NCBI RefSeq assembly: GCF_903969135.1
Contig: NZ_LR824569.1
Span: 2,480,001 to 2,544,000, forward strand
Length of the DNA stretch: 64,000 nt
Direction: 5' to 3'
Source: Chryseobacterium sp. JV274
Lineage (GTDB): Bacteria; Bacteroidota; Bacteroidia; Flavobacteriales; Weeksellaceae
Position 1 is the stretch's first letter, and every line of letters begins with the position of its first letter. This document shows positions 16,843-26,479 of this stretch, in pieces. A program made the position numbers and the translations under genes. The notes beneath the pieces are model-generated. The model searched no databases, had not been told where the DNA came from, and worked only from the letters and a program-made list of their open reading frames with translations.

Positions 16843-17412
16843 TTACTTTGTAGCAGCAGCTGGTGCAGCAGCACCTCCTACTTTTTTCTCGTAAATAGCT
16901 TTTTCCCAAGGTTTGATATCAGTAACACCGTACTGCTCACTTTTGGTAATTGCCATTTCGTCAAGAATATCAACAAAGTTCTTATATATAGCATCGTCAG
17001 TTGGCTTAATGATCACGGTAAATTTCGTTTGATCTGCAGCTCTAGATTTTGCCTGCTGAATTACTTTTCTAATTCCTTCTCTATCAAGAGTAGTTTCCAT
17101 AAGAGTCTGGTCATTCAAGGAAGTTGCATCCTGCTGGTGCCAAAATACTCTATTATTTTTTCCTAATAAGATAGAAATTGAGTTAGAAAGTTTAATTTCT
17201 GTTGGAGGTGGTTTTTGTTTTTCATCTTTCGGTTTAGCCGGAAGACCCAAATCCATAACATTCGGTTTACTGAATGTAGTTGTGAACATAAAGAAGGTAA
17301 TCAATAGAAAACCCAAGTCCACCATCGGAGTCATATCAACTCTGGTGTTTTGCTTCTTGGAACGGACCTTGCCGCCCTTGCCGCCTTTTTCTTGTACTTG
17401 TACTTCTGCCAT
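16843..17412 (-). CDS. exbD: Biopolymer transport protein ExbD (copy 2)
   Basis: ExbD forms the proton-conducting core of the TonB motor inside the ExbB pentamer. The 189-residue protein has the family helix RVDMTPMVDLGFLLITFFMFTT (about residues 24-45), including the protonatable Asp (VDLGFLL). A periplasmic domain with FTVIIKPTDDAIYKNFVDILDEM and YGVTDIKPWE follows. The basic N-terminal segment (KGGKGGKVRSKKQ) is cytoplasmic. It lies 11 bases after the first exbD, and paired ExbDs are typical of this phylum. The orphan ExbD at 40112 is a close paralog of this copy, not of copy 1. Confidence 0.93.
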   Translation of the reverse strand: MAEVQVQEKGGKGGKVRSKKQNTRVDMTPMVDLGFLLITFFMFTTTFSKPNVMDLGLPAKPKDEKQKPPPTEIKLSNSISILLGKNNRVFWHQQDATSLNDQTLMETTLDREGIRKVIQQAKSRAADQTKFTVIIKPTDDAIYKNFVDILDEMAITKSEQYGVTDIKPWEKAIYEKKVGGAAAPAAATK

Positions 17413-17423
17413 TTCTATCGATA

Positions 17424-18032
17424 TTATTCGTTAGGTTTACCTTCTTGTGATGTAATCAACCAAAATTTAAGAAAATCAATATCTCTTAAACCCTCAAATA
17501 GACTTTTAACTTTAGGGTACTGCGTTGTAACGTCACCTTTAATGGCTAACTTGTAGTCAGGATTAACGCTTAAACTTTCTTTTACCCAGTCAATTAACTG
17601 CTTATTTGTACTGTCCATAGGAATTCCTGAAGGACTCTTATAATTTTTCTGCTCATCTGCAGGCATATCCAAGTAACCTTTAAGTTGGTTCATTGGAACT
17701 CCAATTGCCTGAACTTTCTGGAAAGCCACTTTTTGGTTGTTGTCAAAAGTAATACCATACTTTTGTCCCATTTTATCCAAAAGAGCAAGTCTTTCTGATG
17801 CATTGTCCACTGGCTGGAAATAGAATTTTCCATCCGGAGTAGCGTTGATAGTCATTAAACTAGCATCAGGAAGCAATTTTTCCGAAATTGAAGATGGCGG
17901 TTTGATCTGCTCCACGTCAGGTTTTTTAAACTGAGTGGTCAAGATAAAGAACGTAAGAAGTAGGAACGCAACGTCACACATTGCGGTCATGTCCGTAACT
18001 ACTCCATGTCTTTTTGGTTTGACTCTCGCCAT
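17424..18032 (-). CDS. exbD: Biopolymer transport protein ExbD (copy 1)
   Basis: This is the first of two ExbD genes, 202 residues. The transmembrane segment VVTDMTAMCDVAFLLLTFFILTTQF contains the conserved Asp (CDVAFLL). The periplasmic domain differs from that of copy 2 and contains KPPSSISEKLLPDASLMTI and KLAIKGDVTTQYPKVKSLFEGL. The two copies probably form an ExbD heterodimer in one ExbB ring. It lies 61 bases after exbB in the same direction. Confidence 0.92.
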   Translation of the reverse strand: MARVKPKRHGVVTDMTAMCDVAFLLLTFFILTTQFKKPDVEQIKPPSSISEKLLPDASLMTINATPDGKFYFQPVDNASERLALLDKMGQKYGITFDNNQKVAFQKVQAIGVPMNQLKGYLDMPADEQKNYKSPSGIPMDSTNKQLIDWVKESLSVNPDYKLAIKGDVTTQYPKVKSLFEGLRDIDFLKFWLITSQEGKPNE

Positions 18033-18093
18033 TATTATAAAATATTTTTAATTAAACTTCTTTTAATTGCTAATGCAAATATCTTGCTAATTC

Positions 18094-18957
18094 TTAGTTG
18101 AATTCAGCGAAAGATTGTTGGATACTCATAGAGATCTCGTCGATCTTGTAAGTTAATCCATCAATTTTAGATGTAAAGAAGTTATAAAGGATAATAGCGA
18201 TTGCTGAAGTACCAATACCTAATGCCGTGTTGATCAAGGCTTCAGAGATACCTGTAGATAGAGCAGCAGCATCCGGAGTACCACCTCCTGAACCTAATGC
18301 GAAGAATGCCTTGATCATCCCGATTACGGTTCCAAGTAGTGCGATTAACGTTGCAACTGTACCTAGAGTAGAAAGGATCATCATGTTTTTCTCAAGCATT
18401 GGCATCTCGAGAGTAGTAGCTTCTTCGATAGCTTTGTTAAGAGCTACCATTTTCTGCTCCTTATTTAATGTAGTATCGTGAGAAAGTGCTTTGTAAGTAG
18501 TAAGACCTTCTTTTACTACGTTACCTACAGAACCTTGTTGTCTGTCACACTCTTCGATAGCTTCGTCAATTTTGTTTTGGTTTAGTAAGCTTCTTACTTG
18601 TACAACGAAGTTGTCTAAGTTTCCTTTTCCAGCAGCTTTACCAAGAACGAAATATCTTTCAAAAGAGAAAACGATTACAGTAATCATGAAAGTAATCAAG
18701 ATTGGTACGATAACCCCTCCTTTGTAGATAATACCTAAGAACGATTCTGGGTGAATGTCTTTTCCTTCAACACTTGAAAAGGCTACAGAACCACTTCCTA
18801 GTTTATCTGCATCTTTAAAGTTTCCTGGGCTCCCAAGAACGAATAAATAAATACATACTCCTATAATAAATAGAATAGGAATAATAACAGCTGGATTTAA
18901 ACCTCCTGCCTTTCTAGCAACTACTTGCTCATCATTTTTTGAAACATTCATTTCCAT
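18094..18957 (-). CDS. exbB: MotA/TolQ/ExbB proton channel protein
   Basis: ExbB makes the pentameric inner-membrane ring that houses ExbD. The 287-residue product has an N-terminal membrane helix (about 22-41), a second (81-98), and the MotA/TolQ/ExbB domain with LEKNMMILSTLGTVATLIALLGTVIGMIKAF and GISEALINTALGIGTSAIAIILYNFF (about 190-262). The Gly/Thr-rich helices line the channel. It is the first gene of the exbB-exbD-exbD-tonB operon. The start may be the third-residue Met (MNVSKNDEQ). Confidence 0.93.
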   Translation of the reverse strand: MEMNVSKNDEQVVARKAGGLNPAVIIPILFIIGVCIYLFVLGSPGNFKDADKLGSGSVAFSSVEGKDIHPESFLGIIYKGGVIVPILITFMITVIVFSFERYFVLGKAAGKGNLDNFVVQVRSLLNQNKIDEAIEECDRQQGSVGNVVKEGLTTYKALSHDTTLNKEQKMVALNKAIEEATTLEMPMLEKNMMILSTLGTVATLIALLGTVIGMIKAFFALGSGGGTPDAAALSTGISEALINTALGIGTSAIAIILYNFFTSKIDGLTYKIDEISMSIQQSFAEFN

Positions 18958-19197
18958 ATTTAACTAAATTATATTGTTTTAAAATTTTACAGGGTGTAAA
19001 TTAAAGGCAAAATTAATTAAAATGCAAGAGTCTTAATTAAACATTTTGCTTTTTTTTGATAAAGAAATTTTAATACGATTTCGATATAATAATTATTTTT
19101 AAATATTTTATTTATTTTTTCCAAATTTAACATTTGAGTTAAAAAATCAAAAAAATAAGACACCCATTTTTTTTAATTTCCCAATGTTAAATTTTAT

Positions 19198-22011
19198 TTA
19201 AATTACGATATTCACAATACGGTGAGGGACTACAATGATTTTTTTAGGGGTTTTGCCTTCCAAAATTTGTTGCATTTTCTCATTCGAAATCACCAAATCT
19301 TCCACTTCCTTGGCAGATAATTGAGCTGAAAGTGAAATTTTGAACTTCATTTTACCATTTACACTTACCGGATACTGAATTTCGTCCTCAACCAGATAAT
19401 CTTCATTTAATACCGGGAACTGTTCAAATTCAATAGACGTATCATGTCCTAACAAATTCCATAGTTCTTCACAGATATGAGGAGCATACGGAGAGATGAT
19501 AACGGCCAGCGGCTCTAAAATATTGCGCTTATTGCATTTTATTTTCTGAAGCTCATTGACAGCAATCATAAATGATGATACAGAAGTATTGAAAGAGAAG
19601 TTTTCAATATCATATACCACCTTCTTTATTAAAGTATGCAAAACTTTATATTCTGCTTTTGTAGGTTCTTCTTCCGAAACTTCAAATGTATCTTCGTTGA
19701 AATACAGATTCCAGAATTTTTTAAGGAAACCATATACTCCACTTAATCCCTGCGTATTCCAAGGCTTGGATTGTTCTAATGGACCCAGGAACATTTCATA
19801 TAGTCTTAAACCATCAGCGCCATACTCTTCACAGATATCATCAGGATTAACAACATTGTATTTTGACTTGGACATTTTTTCTACTTCACGATCTGTGATG
19901 TATTTTCCATCTTCCAGGATAAATTCTGCATTAGCATAATCAGGTCTCCAGGCTTTGAAAGCTTCAGTATCCAATTCGTCTGAAGTCCCTTTTAATAAGG
20001 ATACGTCAACGTGGATCTGTTGAGTCTGGTAATCTTTTGCTAAGTTTTTAGATGCATATTGGTTGGTTCCGTCAATTCTGTACACAAATGCACTCATTCC
20101 CAAGATCATCCCCTGGTTGATCAATTTCTGGAATGGCTCATCATGATTGATATATCCTCTGTCTTTTAAGAACATGTTCCAGAAACGGGAATATAATAGG
20201 TGGCCTGTTGCATGTTCGCTTCCTCCTATATATAAATCTACTTGTCCCCAATAGTCTGAAAGATCTTTGGCACAGAATTCTCCGTCATTCTGAGGATCCA
20301 TATATCTAAGGAAATACCATGAGCTTCCAGCCCAGCCCGGCATTGTAGATAATTCTAACGGGAAAATAGTTTTATCATTAACAAGATTTGTAGCAACTAC
20401 TTTTTGGTTAGCTTCATCCCAGGCAAATTCTTTTGCATTTCCTAATGGCGGATCTCCGTCTTCTGTTGGTAAATATTTTTCAACTTCAGGAAGTTGTAAT
20501 GGTAAAGCAGAAGCAGGCAATGTGTAAGGCATCCCATCCTTATAATATATAGGAACAGGTTCTCCCCAATAACGCTGTCTTGAGAAAATAGCATCACGCT
20601 GTCTGTAGTTCGTTGTTCCATGACCGATTCCTTTAGTTTCGATCTCGGAAATTATTTTTGACTTTGCGTCGTTATAATTCAATCCGTTTAAGAAATCAGA
20701 GTTTACACAAACGGAATCTTTGGAATCAAAAGATTTTTCCTGAATGTCTTCTTCTGTCTCTACAACTTTTTTAATTTCAAGGTTGAATTTCTTTGCAAAT
20801 CTGTGGTCACGTTCATCATGTGCCGGAACAGCCATCACTGCTCCTGTTCCATATCCCATCAATACATAGTCTGAAATATAGATTGGCATTTTTTCGTTGC
20901 TGAACGGATTGATTGCATAACTTCCTGTGAAAGCTCCACTCACGTTTTTCACGTCAGACATTCTGTCTCTTTCCGTTTTTTTGGAAGTTTCTTCAATATA
21001 AGTATCTACTTCTACTTTTTGAGCATCAGTAGTAATAGTTTCTACTAAAGGATTTTCTGGAGCCAATACCATAAAAGTTGCTCCAAATATAGTATCAGGT
21101 CTTGTCGTGAATACCTCAACGATTTCATCGTGGCCTTCTACCTGAAACTGAACCTGCGCTCCCTGAGATTTTCCTATCCAGTATTCCTGAGAATCTTTCA
21201 AAGGCTGAGGCCAGTCTAAAGTATTCAATCCTTGTAATAATCTTTCAGAGTAAGCAGAAATTCTCATACTCCACTGCATCATTTTCTTTTGGAAAACAGG
21301 AAACCCTCCTCTTTCAGATTTTCCGTCTTTTACTTCATCGTTTGCCAATACAGTTCCTAGCGCAGGACACCAGTTTACAGTGGTTTCTGCTCTGTAAGCA
21401 AGACGATAGTTTAACAGGATATCTTCTTTATCAAGATCAGAAGCCATTTTCCATTCTTCTGCTGTGAAATTTAATTCGTCGTTCTGATTGGCATTTAATC
21501 CTTCCGTTCCTTTTTCTTCAAAGTGTTGAATCAGGGAATCAATAGATTCTGCCTTGTCGGTATTTTTATTATACCATGAGTGGTACAGCTGGATAAAGAT
21601 CCACTGTGTCCATTTATAGTAAGAGGCATCTGAAGTTCTCACTTCTCTGCTCCAGTCAAATGAAAATCCGATTTTTCTTAACTGCTCTTCGTATCTGTTA
21701 ATATTTTGTTCTGTAGTAACAGCCGGATGCTGCCCTGTCTGGATAGCATACTGCTCAGCAGGAAGTCCAAAACTGTCATATCCTACGGGATGAAGAACAT
21801 TAAACCCCTGATGTCTTTTATATCTTGCATAGATATCAGATGCTATATATCCCAGCGGGTGACCTACGTGAAGACCTGCTCCGGATGGATACGGAAACAT
21901 ATCGAGTACGTAAAATTTGGGTTTATCTGTGTTATTAGAGGTTTTATAGGTTTGATTTTCCTCCCAGTATTTCTGCCACTTTTTTTCTATCTGCTGATGA
22001 TCGTAAAACAC
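19198..22011 (-). CDS. leuS: Leucyl-tRNA synthetase
   Basis: LeuS charges tRNA-Leu with leucine. It is a class I synthetase with a CP1 editing domain. The 937-residue product has the ATP-binding HVGH (residues 48-51, variant of HIGH) preceded by MFPYPSGAGLHVGH. The editing domain includes TTRPDTIFGATFMVLAPE and YGTGAVMAVPAHDERD. The zinc and catalytic core has WYFLRYMDPQND and GGSEHATGHLLYSRFW, with KMSKSKYNVVNPDD near residue 710. The C-terminal anticodon domain is complete. It lies 240 bases upstream of exbB on the same strand, with no clear terminator between. Confidence 0.97.
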   Translation of the reverse strand: MFYDHQQIEKKWQKYWEENQTYKTSNNTDKPKFYVLDMFPYPSGAGLHVGHPLGYIASDIYARYKRHQGFNVLHPVGYDSFGLPAEQYAIQTGQHPAVTTEQNINRYEEQLRKIGFSFDWSREVRTSDASYYKWTQWIFIQLYHSWYNKNTDKAESIDSLIQHFEEKGTEGLNANQNDELNFTAEEWKMASDLDKEDILLNYRLAYRAETTVNWCPALGTVLANDEVKDGKSERGGFPVFQKKMMQWSMRISAYSERLLQGLNTLDWPQPLKDSQEYWIGKSQGAQVQFQVEGHDEIVEVFTTRPDTIFGATFMVLAPENPLVETITTDAQKVEVDTYIEETSKKTERDRMSDVKNVSGAFTGSYAINPFSNEKMPIYISDYVLMGYGTGAVMAVPAHDERDHRFAKKFNLEIKKVVETEEDIQEKSFDSKDSVCVNSDFLNGLNYNDAKSKIISEIETKGIGHGTTNYRQRDAIFSRQRYWGEPVPIYYKDGMPYTLPASALPLQLPEVEKYLPTEDGDPPLGNAKEFAWDEANQKVVATNLVNDKTIFPLELSTMPGWAGSSWYFLRYMDPQNDGEFCAKDLSDYWGQVDLYIGGSEHATGHLLYSRFWNMFLKDRGYINHDEPFQKLINQGMILGMSAFVYRIDGTNQYASKNLAKDYQTQQIHVDVSLLKGTSDELDTEAFKAWRPDYANAEFILEDGKYITDREVEKMSKSKYNVVNPDDICEEYGADGLRLYEMFLGPLEQSKPWNTQGLSGVYGFLKKFWNLYFNEDTFEVSEEEPTKAEYKVLHTLIKKVVYDIENFSFNTSVSSFMIAVNELQKIKCNKRNILEPLAVIISPYAPHICEELWNLLGHDTSIEFEQFPVLNEDYLVEDEIQYPVSVNGKMKFKISLSAQLSAKEVEDLVISNEKMQQILEGKTPKKIIVVPHRIVNIVI

Positions 22012-22148
22012 TTTATATATATATGTTATATGTTAGACTTTAAAATATTGAATTATTTTTCTTTTTAACAAGATTCACAAAAATAATGATTTTAAAGTAA
22101 ATGGAAATTTAATTTATGATGAATTGCAATTCTATCCCCAACAAAAAA

Positions 22149-22168
22149 ATCCCATCCGGAGATGAGAT
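22149..22168 (-). terminator. Terminator of the lipocalin-like gene
   Basis: An 8-bp stem with one mismatch (ATCCCATC 22149-22156, GATGAGAT 22161-22168) and a CGGA loop is followed on the minus strand by a run of T (complement of 22143-22149). It is 28 bases past the stop. Confidence 0.7.
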
Positions 22169-22195
22169 CTGTTTTATATCCTGAAGTACATCCTA

Positions 22196-22669
22196 TTATT
22201 GAGTAATTCTTTTGAAGGTATATGTTCTTGTCTGGAATATAGTAGGATCCTGAGTTTCCTCTCTTACAGCAAGATTGAGCGTTGTAGCATCCAAAGTAAT
22301 AACCTTTGCATTTTGCGGCTCTACGATTCCCTGAATTTTCATTTGAACGTCTTTTCCTTCCTTATTATAGGTATAATTGAATTTTATATCAGAAAGAATA
22401 GCACACTGGCCAGGTGTAGCGGTATCTCCCCAGTTCGTTTTTCCTCCTTTGGAGTCAACGCTGAAAAACCATCTGGTCTGCTTCTGACAGTCAGTATAAG
22501 TAATCGTGTTAGAAACCGGGTCTTCACCAACCTCTACAGTGGTAACTACTTCTTTTAACGGTTGCCATGTCCCAACTAGAGGAGCTTCCAGAACAGGATC
22601 ATTGTCATCACTACATCCTGTAGCTGCAAACAAAGACAAACCTGCAAATAGTAATGCTAATTTCTTCAT
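22196..22669 (-). CDS. Lipocalin-like domain lipoprotein
   Basis: The 157-residue product has a lipoprotein signal (LFAGLSLFAATGC, Cys at about residue 19), so it should be attached to a membrane on the periplasmic or outer side. The mature part starts with LVGTWQPLKEV, the Gly-x-Trp strand that opens many lipocalin-like domains. It ends with TRTYTFKRI as the last strand. Cys in TDCQKQTRWF and GQCAILSD may pair in a disulfide. A single-gene unit with a terminator, between leuS and the acyltransferase. The ligand is unknown. Confidence 0.75.
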   Translation of the reverse strand: MKKLALLFAGLSLFAATGCSDDNDPVLEAPLVGTWQPLKEVVTTVEVGEDPVSNTITYTDCQKQTRWFFSVDSKGGKTNWGDTATPGQCAILSDIKFNYTYNKEGKDVQMKIQGIVEPQNAKVITLDATTLNLAVREETQDPTIFQTRTYTFKRITQ

Positions 22670-22867
22670 AGATCAATTTTTTCAAGCGCTAAAATTATAA
22701 TTTTTTTGATTTATATTACTATTTTTTATGAAAAATTATTTCATCGACCTTTATTTATATATATTTTAAAACCCTCAGACCTCATTTTCCCTTTATTTAA
22801 CAAATAATGAATACATGAACCCATTCATTTTATTAAAAAAGTTATTTTTGCAAGAAAGAAAATACAA

Positions 22868-23845
22868 ATGCAGGATATTACGAAAAACAATTTTGATTTT
22901 ATACGCGTTCTCCTTGCCTTTATTGTCTTTCTCGGACATCTGGGCACCCTCAGTAATTCTCCTGATCTTAAAATTTTTGAGCACAGCCCTATAGAAATTG
23001 CCGTTTTCGGTTTCTTTGCAGTCAGCGGATTTCTTATAGCAAGGAGTTATGACAGGTCTTCAAGCCTGAAAAGTTATTTAAAAAAGAGAATCAAAAGAAT
23101 TGTTCCCGCTTACTTATTGGTTATTTTTTTATGTGCAATTTTATTAAGTTTGGTAAGTACCTATTCTTTCACCGAATATTTCAGTAATACACAAGTTTAC
23201 AAATACCTTTTCTGGAATTCATTATTTTTAAATTTCAAAGCACCCTGGCTTCCCGGAGTTTTTGGAAATCAAGCAGTAAATGGTGCTCTTTGGACACTGA
23301 AAATAGAAATGTGCTACTATTTCGCAGTACCGTTGTTGTTTTTGCTTTTTGGAAAGAATAATAAATACAGAAATATAAGTTTGATTATTTTATACTTTTT
23401 GTCACTTATTTATCTAAATTATTTTGAATCATTACATAAAATTTCACTTGCTAAACAGCTTCCCGGAACATTATCCTATTTTATCCCTGGAATGTTGATT
23501 TACTTTAATTTTGATAAATTTATCAAACATAAAAATATAATTTTCATCATCGCTCTCGCTACCGCTTGGATTGATTTATACTTAAAAATTCAGCTTTTTT
23601 CCCCAATGATGATCGGTGTTATCGTAATGTATATTGCCTATTCATTCAAATTCTTAAATAATTTTGGAAAATATGGTGATTTCACATACGGAATTTACAT
23701 TTTTCACTTCCCAATTATCAGAACTTTCCAGACTTTAGGGTTATTTGAAGATTACAATCCGTTTGTAATGGCTCTGGTATGCATGTTGGTAGTCATTGCT
23801 GTAGGGGTAAGCTCATGGCATTTTTATGAAAAAAGATTTTTATAA
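22868..23845 (+). CDS. Membrane O-acyltransferase, OafA/YrhL (acyltransferase 3) family
   Basis: Members transfer acyl groups to sugars of LPS, exopolysaccharide or peptidoglycan. The 325-residue integral membrane protein has about ten hydrophobic helices. It starts with NFDFIRVLLAFIVFLGHLG, including the conserved Arg and the catalytic-type His, followed by FFAVSGFLIARSY. The ALWTLKIEMCYY region and the C-terminal FTYGIYIFHFPI are also characteristic. A -7 box TATTTTTG lies at 22843-22850. A glycosyltransferase gene starts 23 bases after it, so the pair probably modify the same glycan. Confidence 0.88.
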   Translation: MQDITKNNFDFIRVLLAFIVFLGHLGTLSNSPDLKIFEHSPIEIAVFGFFAVSGFLIARSYDRSSSLKSYLKKRIKRIVPAYLLVIFLCAILLSLVSTYSFTEYFSNTQVYKYLFWNSLFLNFKAPWLPGVFGNQAVNGALWTLKIEMCYYFAVPLLFLLFGKNNKYRNISLIILYFLSLIYLNYFESLHKISLAKQLPGTLSYFIPGMLIYFNFDKFIKHKNIIFIIALATAWIDLYLKIQLFSPMMIGVIVMYIAYSFKFLNNFGKYGDFTYGIYIFHFPIIRTFQTLGLFEDYNPFVMALVCMLVVIAVGVSSWHFYEKRFL

Positions 23846-23868
23846 TTTTACAGTCTCAAAAAACATAA

Positions 23869-24624
23869 ATGAAAGATCTTGTCTCCATTATCACTCCCTG
23901 TTATAATTCGTCAGAATTTATCGAGGAAACCATACAGTCTGTTCTTAACCAAACCTATGAAAACTGGGAATGGCTGATTACTGATGACCTTTCCACAGAT
24001 AATACTGTTGAGATCATCAGAAAATATAATGATCCAAGAATAAAACTACAGGTACTGGAAAAAAATGGTGGAGCAGGAAATGCCAGAAACAATAGCCTGG
24101 AAAGAGCTCAGGGAAGATATATTGCTTTTCTGGATTCTGACGATTACTGGTATCCGGAATATCTGGAAACAATGACGGATTACATGCAGGAGCATAATGC
24201 AGAACTGGTCTACTGCAATTATTCCAGATGTGATGAACAGCTTCAGCCTATTCTAAAAGATTTTTTGGCTGATAAAGTCGTTACGTTCTCCAATCTGTTG
24301 AAGACATGCCGTCTGGCACCGGTTTCTACGATGTACGATACCAAAAGAGCAGGTAAGTTTTTGTTCCCTGTAAAAAGTAAGCGTGAAGATCATGTCATGT
24401 GGCTTAATCTTTTAAAAGTAATTCCTGAAGGGATTCCTGTACAAAAGACCCTGGCAAAATACAGAATGCGCGAAAACAGTGTTTCCAGAAAGAAAAAAAA
24501 CATCATCAAAGATCAATATCTTGTCTATAAAGATTTCATGGGATTTTCAACAGTAAAATCATTGTATTATACAGCTAACTGGGCACTGAACGGATTCATG
24601 AAATATTCGAAATTTTTCAATTAA
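23869..24624 (+). CDS. Family 2 glycosyltransferase
   Basis: The 251-residue cytoplasmic enzyme has a GT-A fold. It opens LVSIITPCYNSSEFIEETIQSVLNQTY, carries the nucleotide-binding DDLSTDNT, and has the metal-binding DSDDYW. It should transfer a sugar from a nucleotide donor onto a surface-glycan acceptor. C-terminal helices with KSKREDHVMWLNLLK are typical of LPS enzymes of this family. It follows the acyltransferase. Its stop overlaps the next start by one base (TAATG), which implies translational coupling. Confidence 0.9.
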   Translation: MKDLVSIITPCYNSSEFIEETIQSVLNQTYENWEWLITDDLSTDNTVEIIRKYNDPRIKLQVLEKNGGAGNARNNSLERAQGRYIAFLDSDDYWYPEYLETMTDYMQEHNAELVYCNYSRCDEQLQPILKDFLADKVVTFSNLLKTCRLAPVSTMYDTKRAGKFLFPVKSKREDHVMWLNLLKVIPEGIPVQKTLAKYRMRENSVSRKKKNIIKDQYLVYKDFMGFSTVKSLYYTANWALNGFMKYSKFFN

Positions 24625-25250
24625 TGGAATATTCAAAAGAGTTTAAAGCCGCTCTGAGCGCTTTTTCCGCTGCCGAGAAAGACAAACTTATTTTCAGACT
24701 TCTGAGAAAGGATAAATTACTGTCGAAAAAGCTGTATTTCGAACTTATTGATCCGGAAACTACAGATGATAAGAGAGATGCAATGGAGGAAATTGTAACG
24801 GAAAAGGTTCTTTTAGCCTCAAAATACACCGGAAACGCTCCCTATTTCCTGACGATCATCCGAAAGATAAGTGCAGAGATTACTGAACACATCAAAATTA
24901 CCACAGATAAATTCGGGGAAGTTTCACTGAATCTTCTTCTTATCAATAAAATCCTGGAAAACAACAGTGACCTCAGCAGACAAAGGTTTGATAATGTTTA
25001 CAAGCTTTATATTTATGTCATCAACAAATTATTCAAATCTTTGACTCTTATTAAAAAACTGGATGAGGATTACTGGATGGAAATTGATGAATATCTGCGT
25101 GACACCCAAGAGAAGATCTCAGAAAATCATTATCTACAAAAACTTTGCGTCAACAATGGCCTTGATACCAGCTGGCTGGAATGTGACAGGATTCCTGAAA
25201 ACATAGATCAGATCATGAAGGAAATGAAAAGCCAGGGATATTTACGATAA
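24624..25250 (+). CDS. Conserved-type hypothetical protein, all-helical
   Basis: I do not recognise this 208-residue family. It is predicted to be almost entirely helical and soluble: SKEFKAALSAFSAAEKDKLIFRLLRKDKLL, then a long charged central part, and the C-terminal DTSWLECDRIPENIDQIMKEM. There is no signal peptide or membrane span. It is translationally coupled to the glycosyltransferase (1-base overlap) and overlaps the end of waaA tail-to-tail by 9 bases. The frame is uninterrupted, and its codon use looks normal for the window, so it is probably a real gene. Confidence 0.72.
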   Translation: MEYSKEFKAALSAFSAAEKDKLIFRLLRKDKLLSKKLYFELIDPETTDDKRDAMEEIVTEKVLLASKYTGNAPYFLTIIRKISAEITEHIKITTDKFGEVSLNLLLINKILENNSDLSRQRFDNVYKLYIYVINKLFKSLTLIKKLDEDYWMEIDEYLRDTQEKISENHYLQKLCVNNGLDTSWLECDRIPENIDQIMKEMKSQGYLR

Positions 25251-26474
25251 AATTTTCTCCAGAATCATTTTGGTAGAATCTGGTTTTCCATCTACAAATT
25301 TTTCCGCATTTTGAGACATTTCTGTAAGCTCTTCCTGATTGTCTTCATTCATAAGAAATAAAACAAATTCTGCAGCTGTATATTCGTCTGAAAATGATTT
25401 CCCACCGTTCGCAGCGATGAGATCATCGGCTTCCGGATTCTTTTTGTACTGATTTCCAAAAATCACAGGAACGCCAAAAGTTGCCGCTTCCAGAATATTA
25501 TGAAGTCCGGCATCATGAAACCCCCCTCCTACAACAGCTGCATCTGCGTAAGAATATAATTTTGACAGTAAACCAATGCTGTCTATAATCAGAACCTGAG
25601 TGCTGGAAATATGAATGTTTTGAATTTGGCTGTATAATAAAGCCTCGGGAAATATATTTTGCAAATGTTCTACTCTTTTCAGATCATGTGGTGCTATGAT
25701 GAGTTTCACCGTATTGTTTTTACGGGAAATCACTTCTGCTATCTTTTCTTCAGCATGCCATGAGCTCCCAAAAACTACAGCTTTATGATCTCCTTTAAAG
25801 TCTGCTATAAAGTCTACATGGTTGTTCCGTTCACGAAGTTGTTTTACTCTGTCAAATCTTGTATCTCCCGTTACGGAAGATTTTATCAATCCCACACTTT
25901 TAGCCAAGGCTAAGGAAAACTGAGTCTGATGAAAAAACCAATCTACATCTTTCTGAAGCTGCTTTACAAACCATTTGCCATAGGAAGTAAAGAAGGATTG
26001 CCTTTCATAGAACAGAGCGGAGATAACGTAGATCTTTGCCCCTTTACTTTTCAGTTCAGCAAGCAGATTATACCAGTAATCATATTTAACCGTAAAAAAT
26101 AGTTCAGTATTAAACTGCGATATAAATTCCCTCACAATATGTTTTTTATCGAATGGCAAGTAACAAATAACGTCTGCGATGTGTTTCTTTTTAATGACAT
26201 TCTCATATCCTGAGGGAGAGAAAAAAGTCACCAGAATTTTATGCTGAGGGAAATTCTCTTTAAGCTTCTCCAGGACAGGTAATCCCTGCTCGTATTCTCC
26301 CAAACTGGCAGCATGCATCCAGATTACTTTATCTGTTTTTGTAAATGCTGATTTTACTTTATCCAAAGACTGCTTTCTTCCTTCAACGCCTTTTTTAGTT
26401 TTATCATTAATCAATGCAAAAACCTTCATTCCGAAAGTAAGGAGACTGATAAATATAGTGTATAGAAAAGCCAT
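25242..26474 (-). CDS. waaA: 3-deoxy-D-manno-octulosonic acid (Kdo) transferase
   Basis: WaaA transfers Kdo from CMP-Kdo to lipid A precursor, the first step of LPS core synthesis at the inner membrane. The 410-residue product has an N-terminal membrane anchor (about residues 1-20) and the catalytic-base motif HAASLGEYEQG (Glu at about residue 60). It also has TFFSPSGYENV, the KAVVFGSSWHAEE strand that opens the second Rossmann lobe, and ADAAVVGGGFHDAGLHNILEAATFGVPVIFGN near the CMP-Kdo site. The length is normal. It heads a minus-strand run with a cupin gene 5 bases upstream. Confidence 0.95.
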   Translation of the reverse strand: MAFLYTIFISLLTFGMKVFALINDKTKKGVEGRKQSLDKVKSAFTKTDKVIWMHAASLGEYEQGLPVLEKLKENFPQHKILVTFFSPSGYENVIKKKHIADVICYLPFDKKHIVREFISQFNTELFFTVKYDYWYNLLAELKSKGAKIYVISALFYERQSFFTSYGKWFVKQLQKDVDWFFHQTQFSLALAKSVGLIKSSVTGDTRFDRVKQLRERNNHVDFIADFKGDHKAVVFGSSWHAEEKIAEVISRKNNTVKLIIAPHDLKRVEHLQNIFPEALLYSQIQNIHISSTQVLIIDSIGLLSKLYSYADAAVVGGGFHDAGLHNILEAATFGVPVIFGNQYKKNPEADDLIAANGGKSFSDEYTAAEFVLFLMNEDNQEELTEMSQNAEKFVDGKPDSTKMILEKILS

Positions 26475-26479
26475 TTTAA

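Noticed and set aside
18958..19197. Gap between exbB and leuS
   Set aside because: Very AT rich; no ORF, hairpin or RNA gene could be supported.
22793..22984. Minus-strand ORF of 63 codons
   Set aside because: It overlaps the start of the acyltransferase gene, has no family match and no signal of its own.
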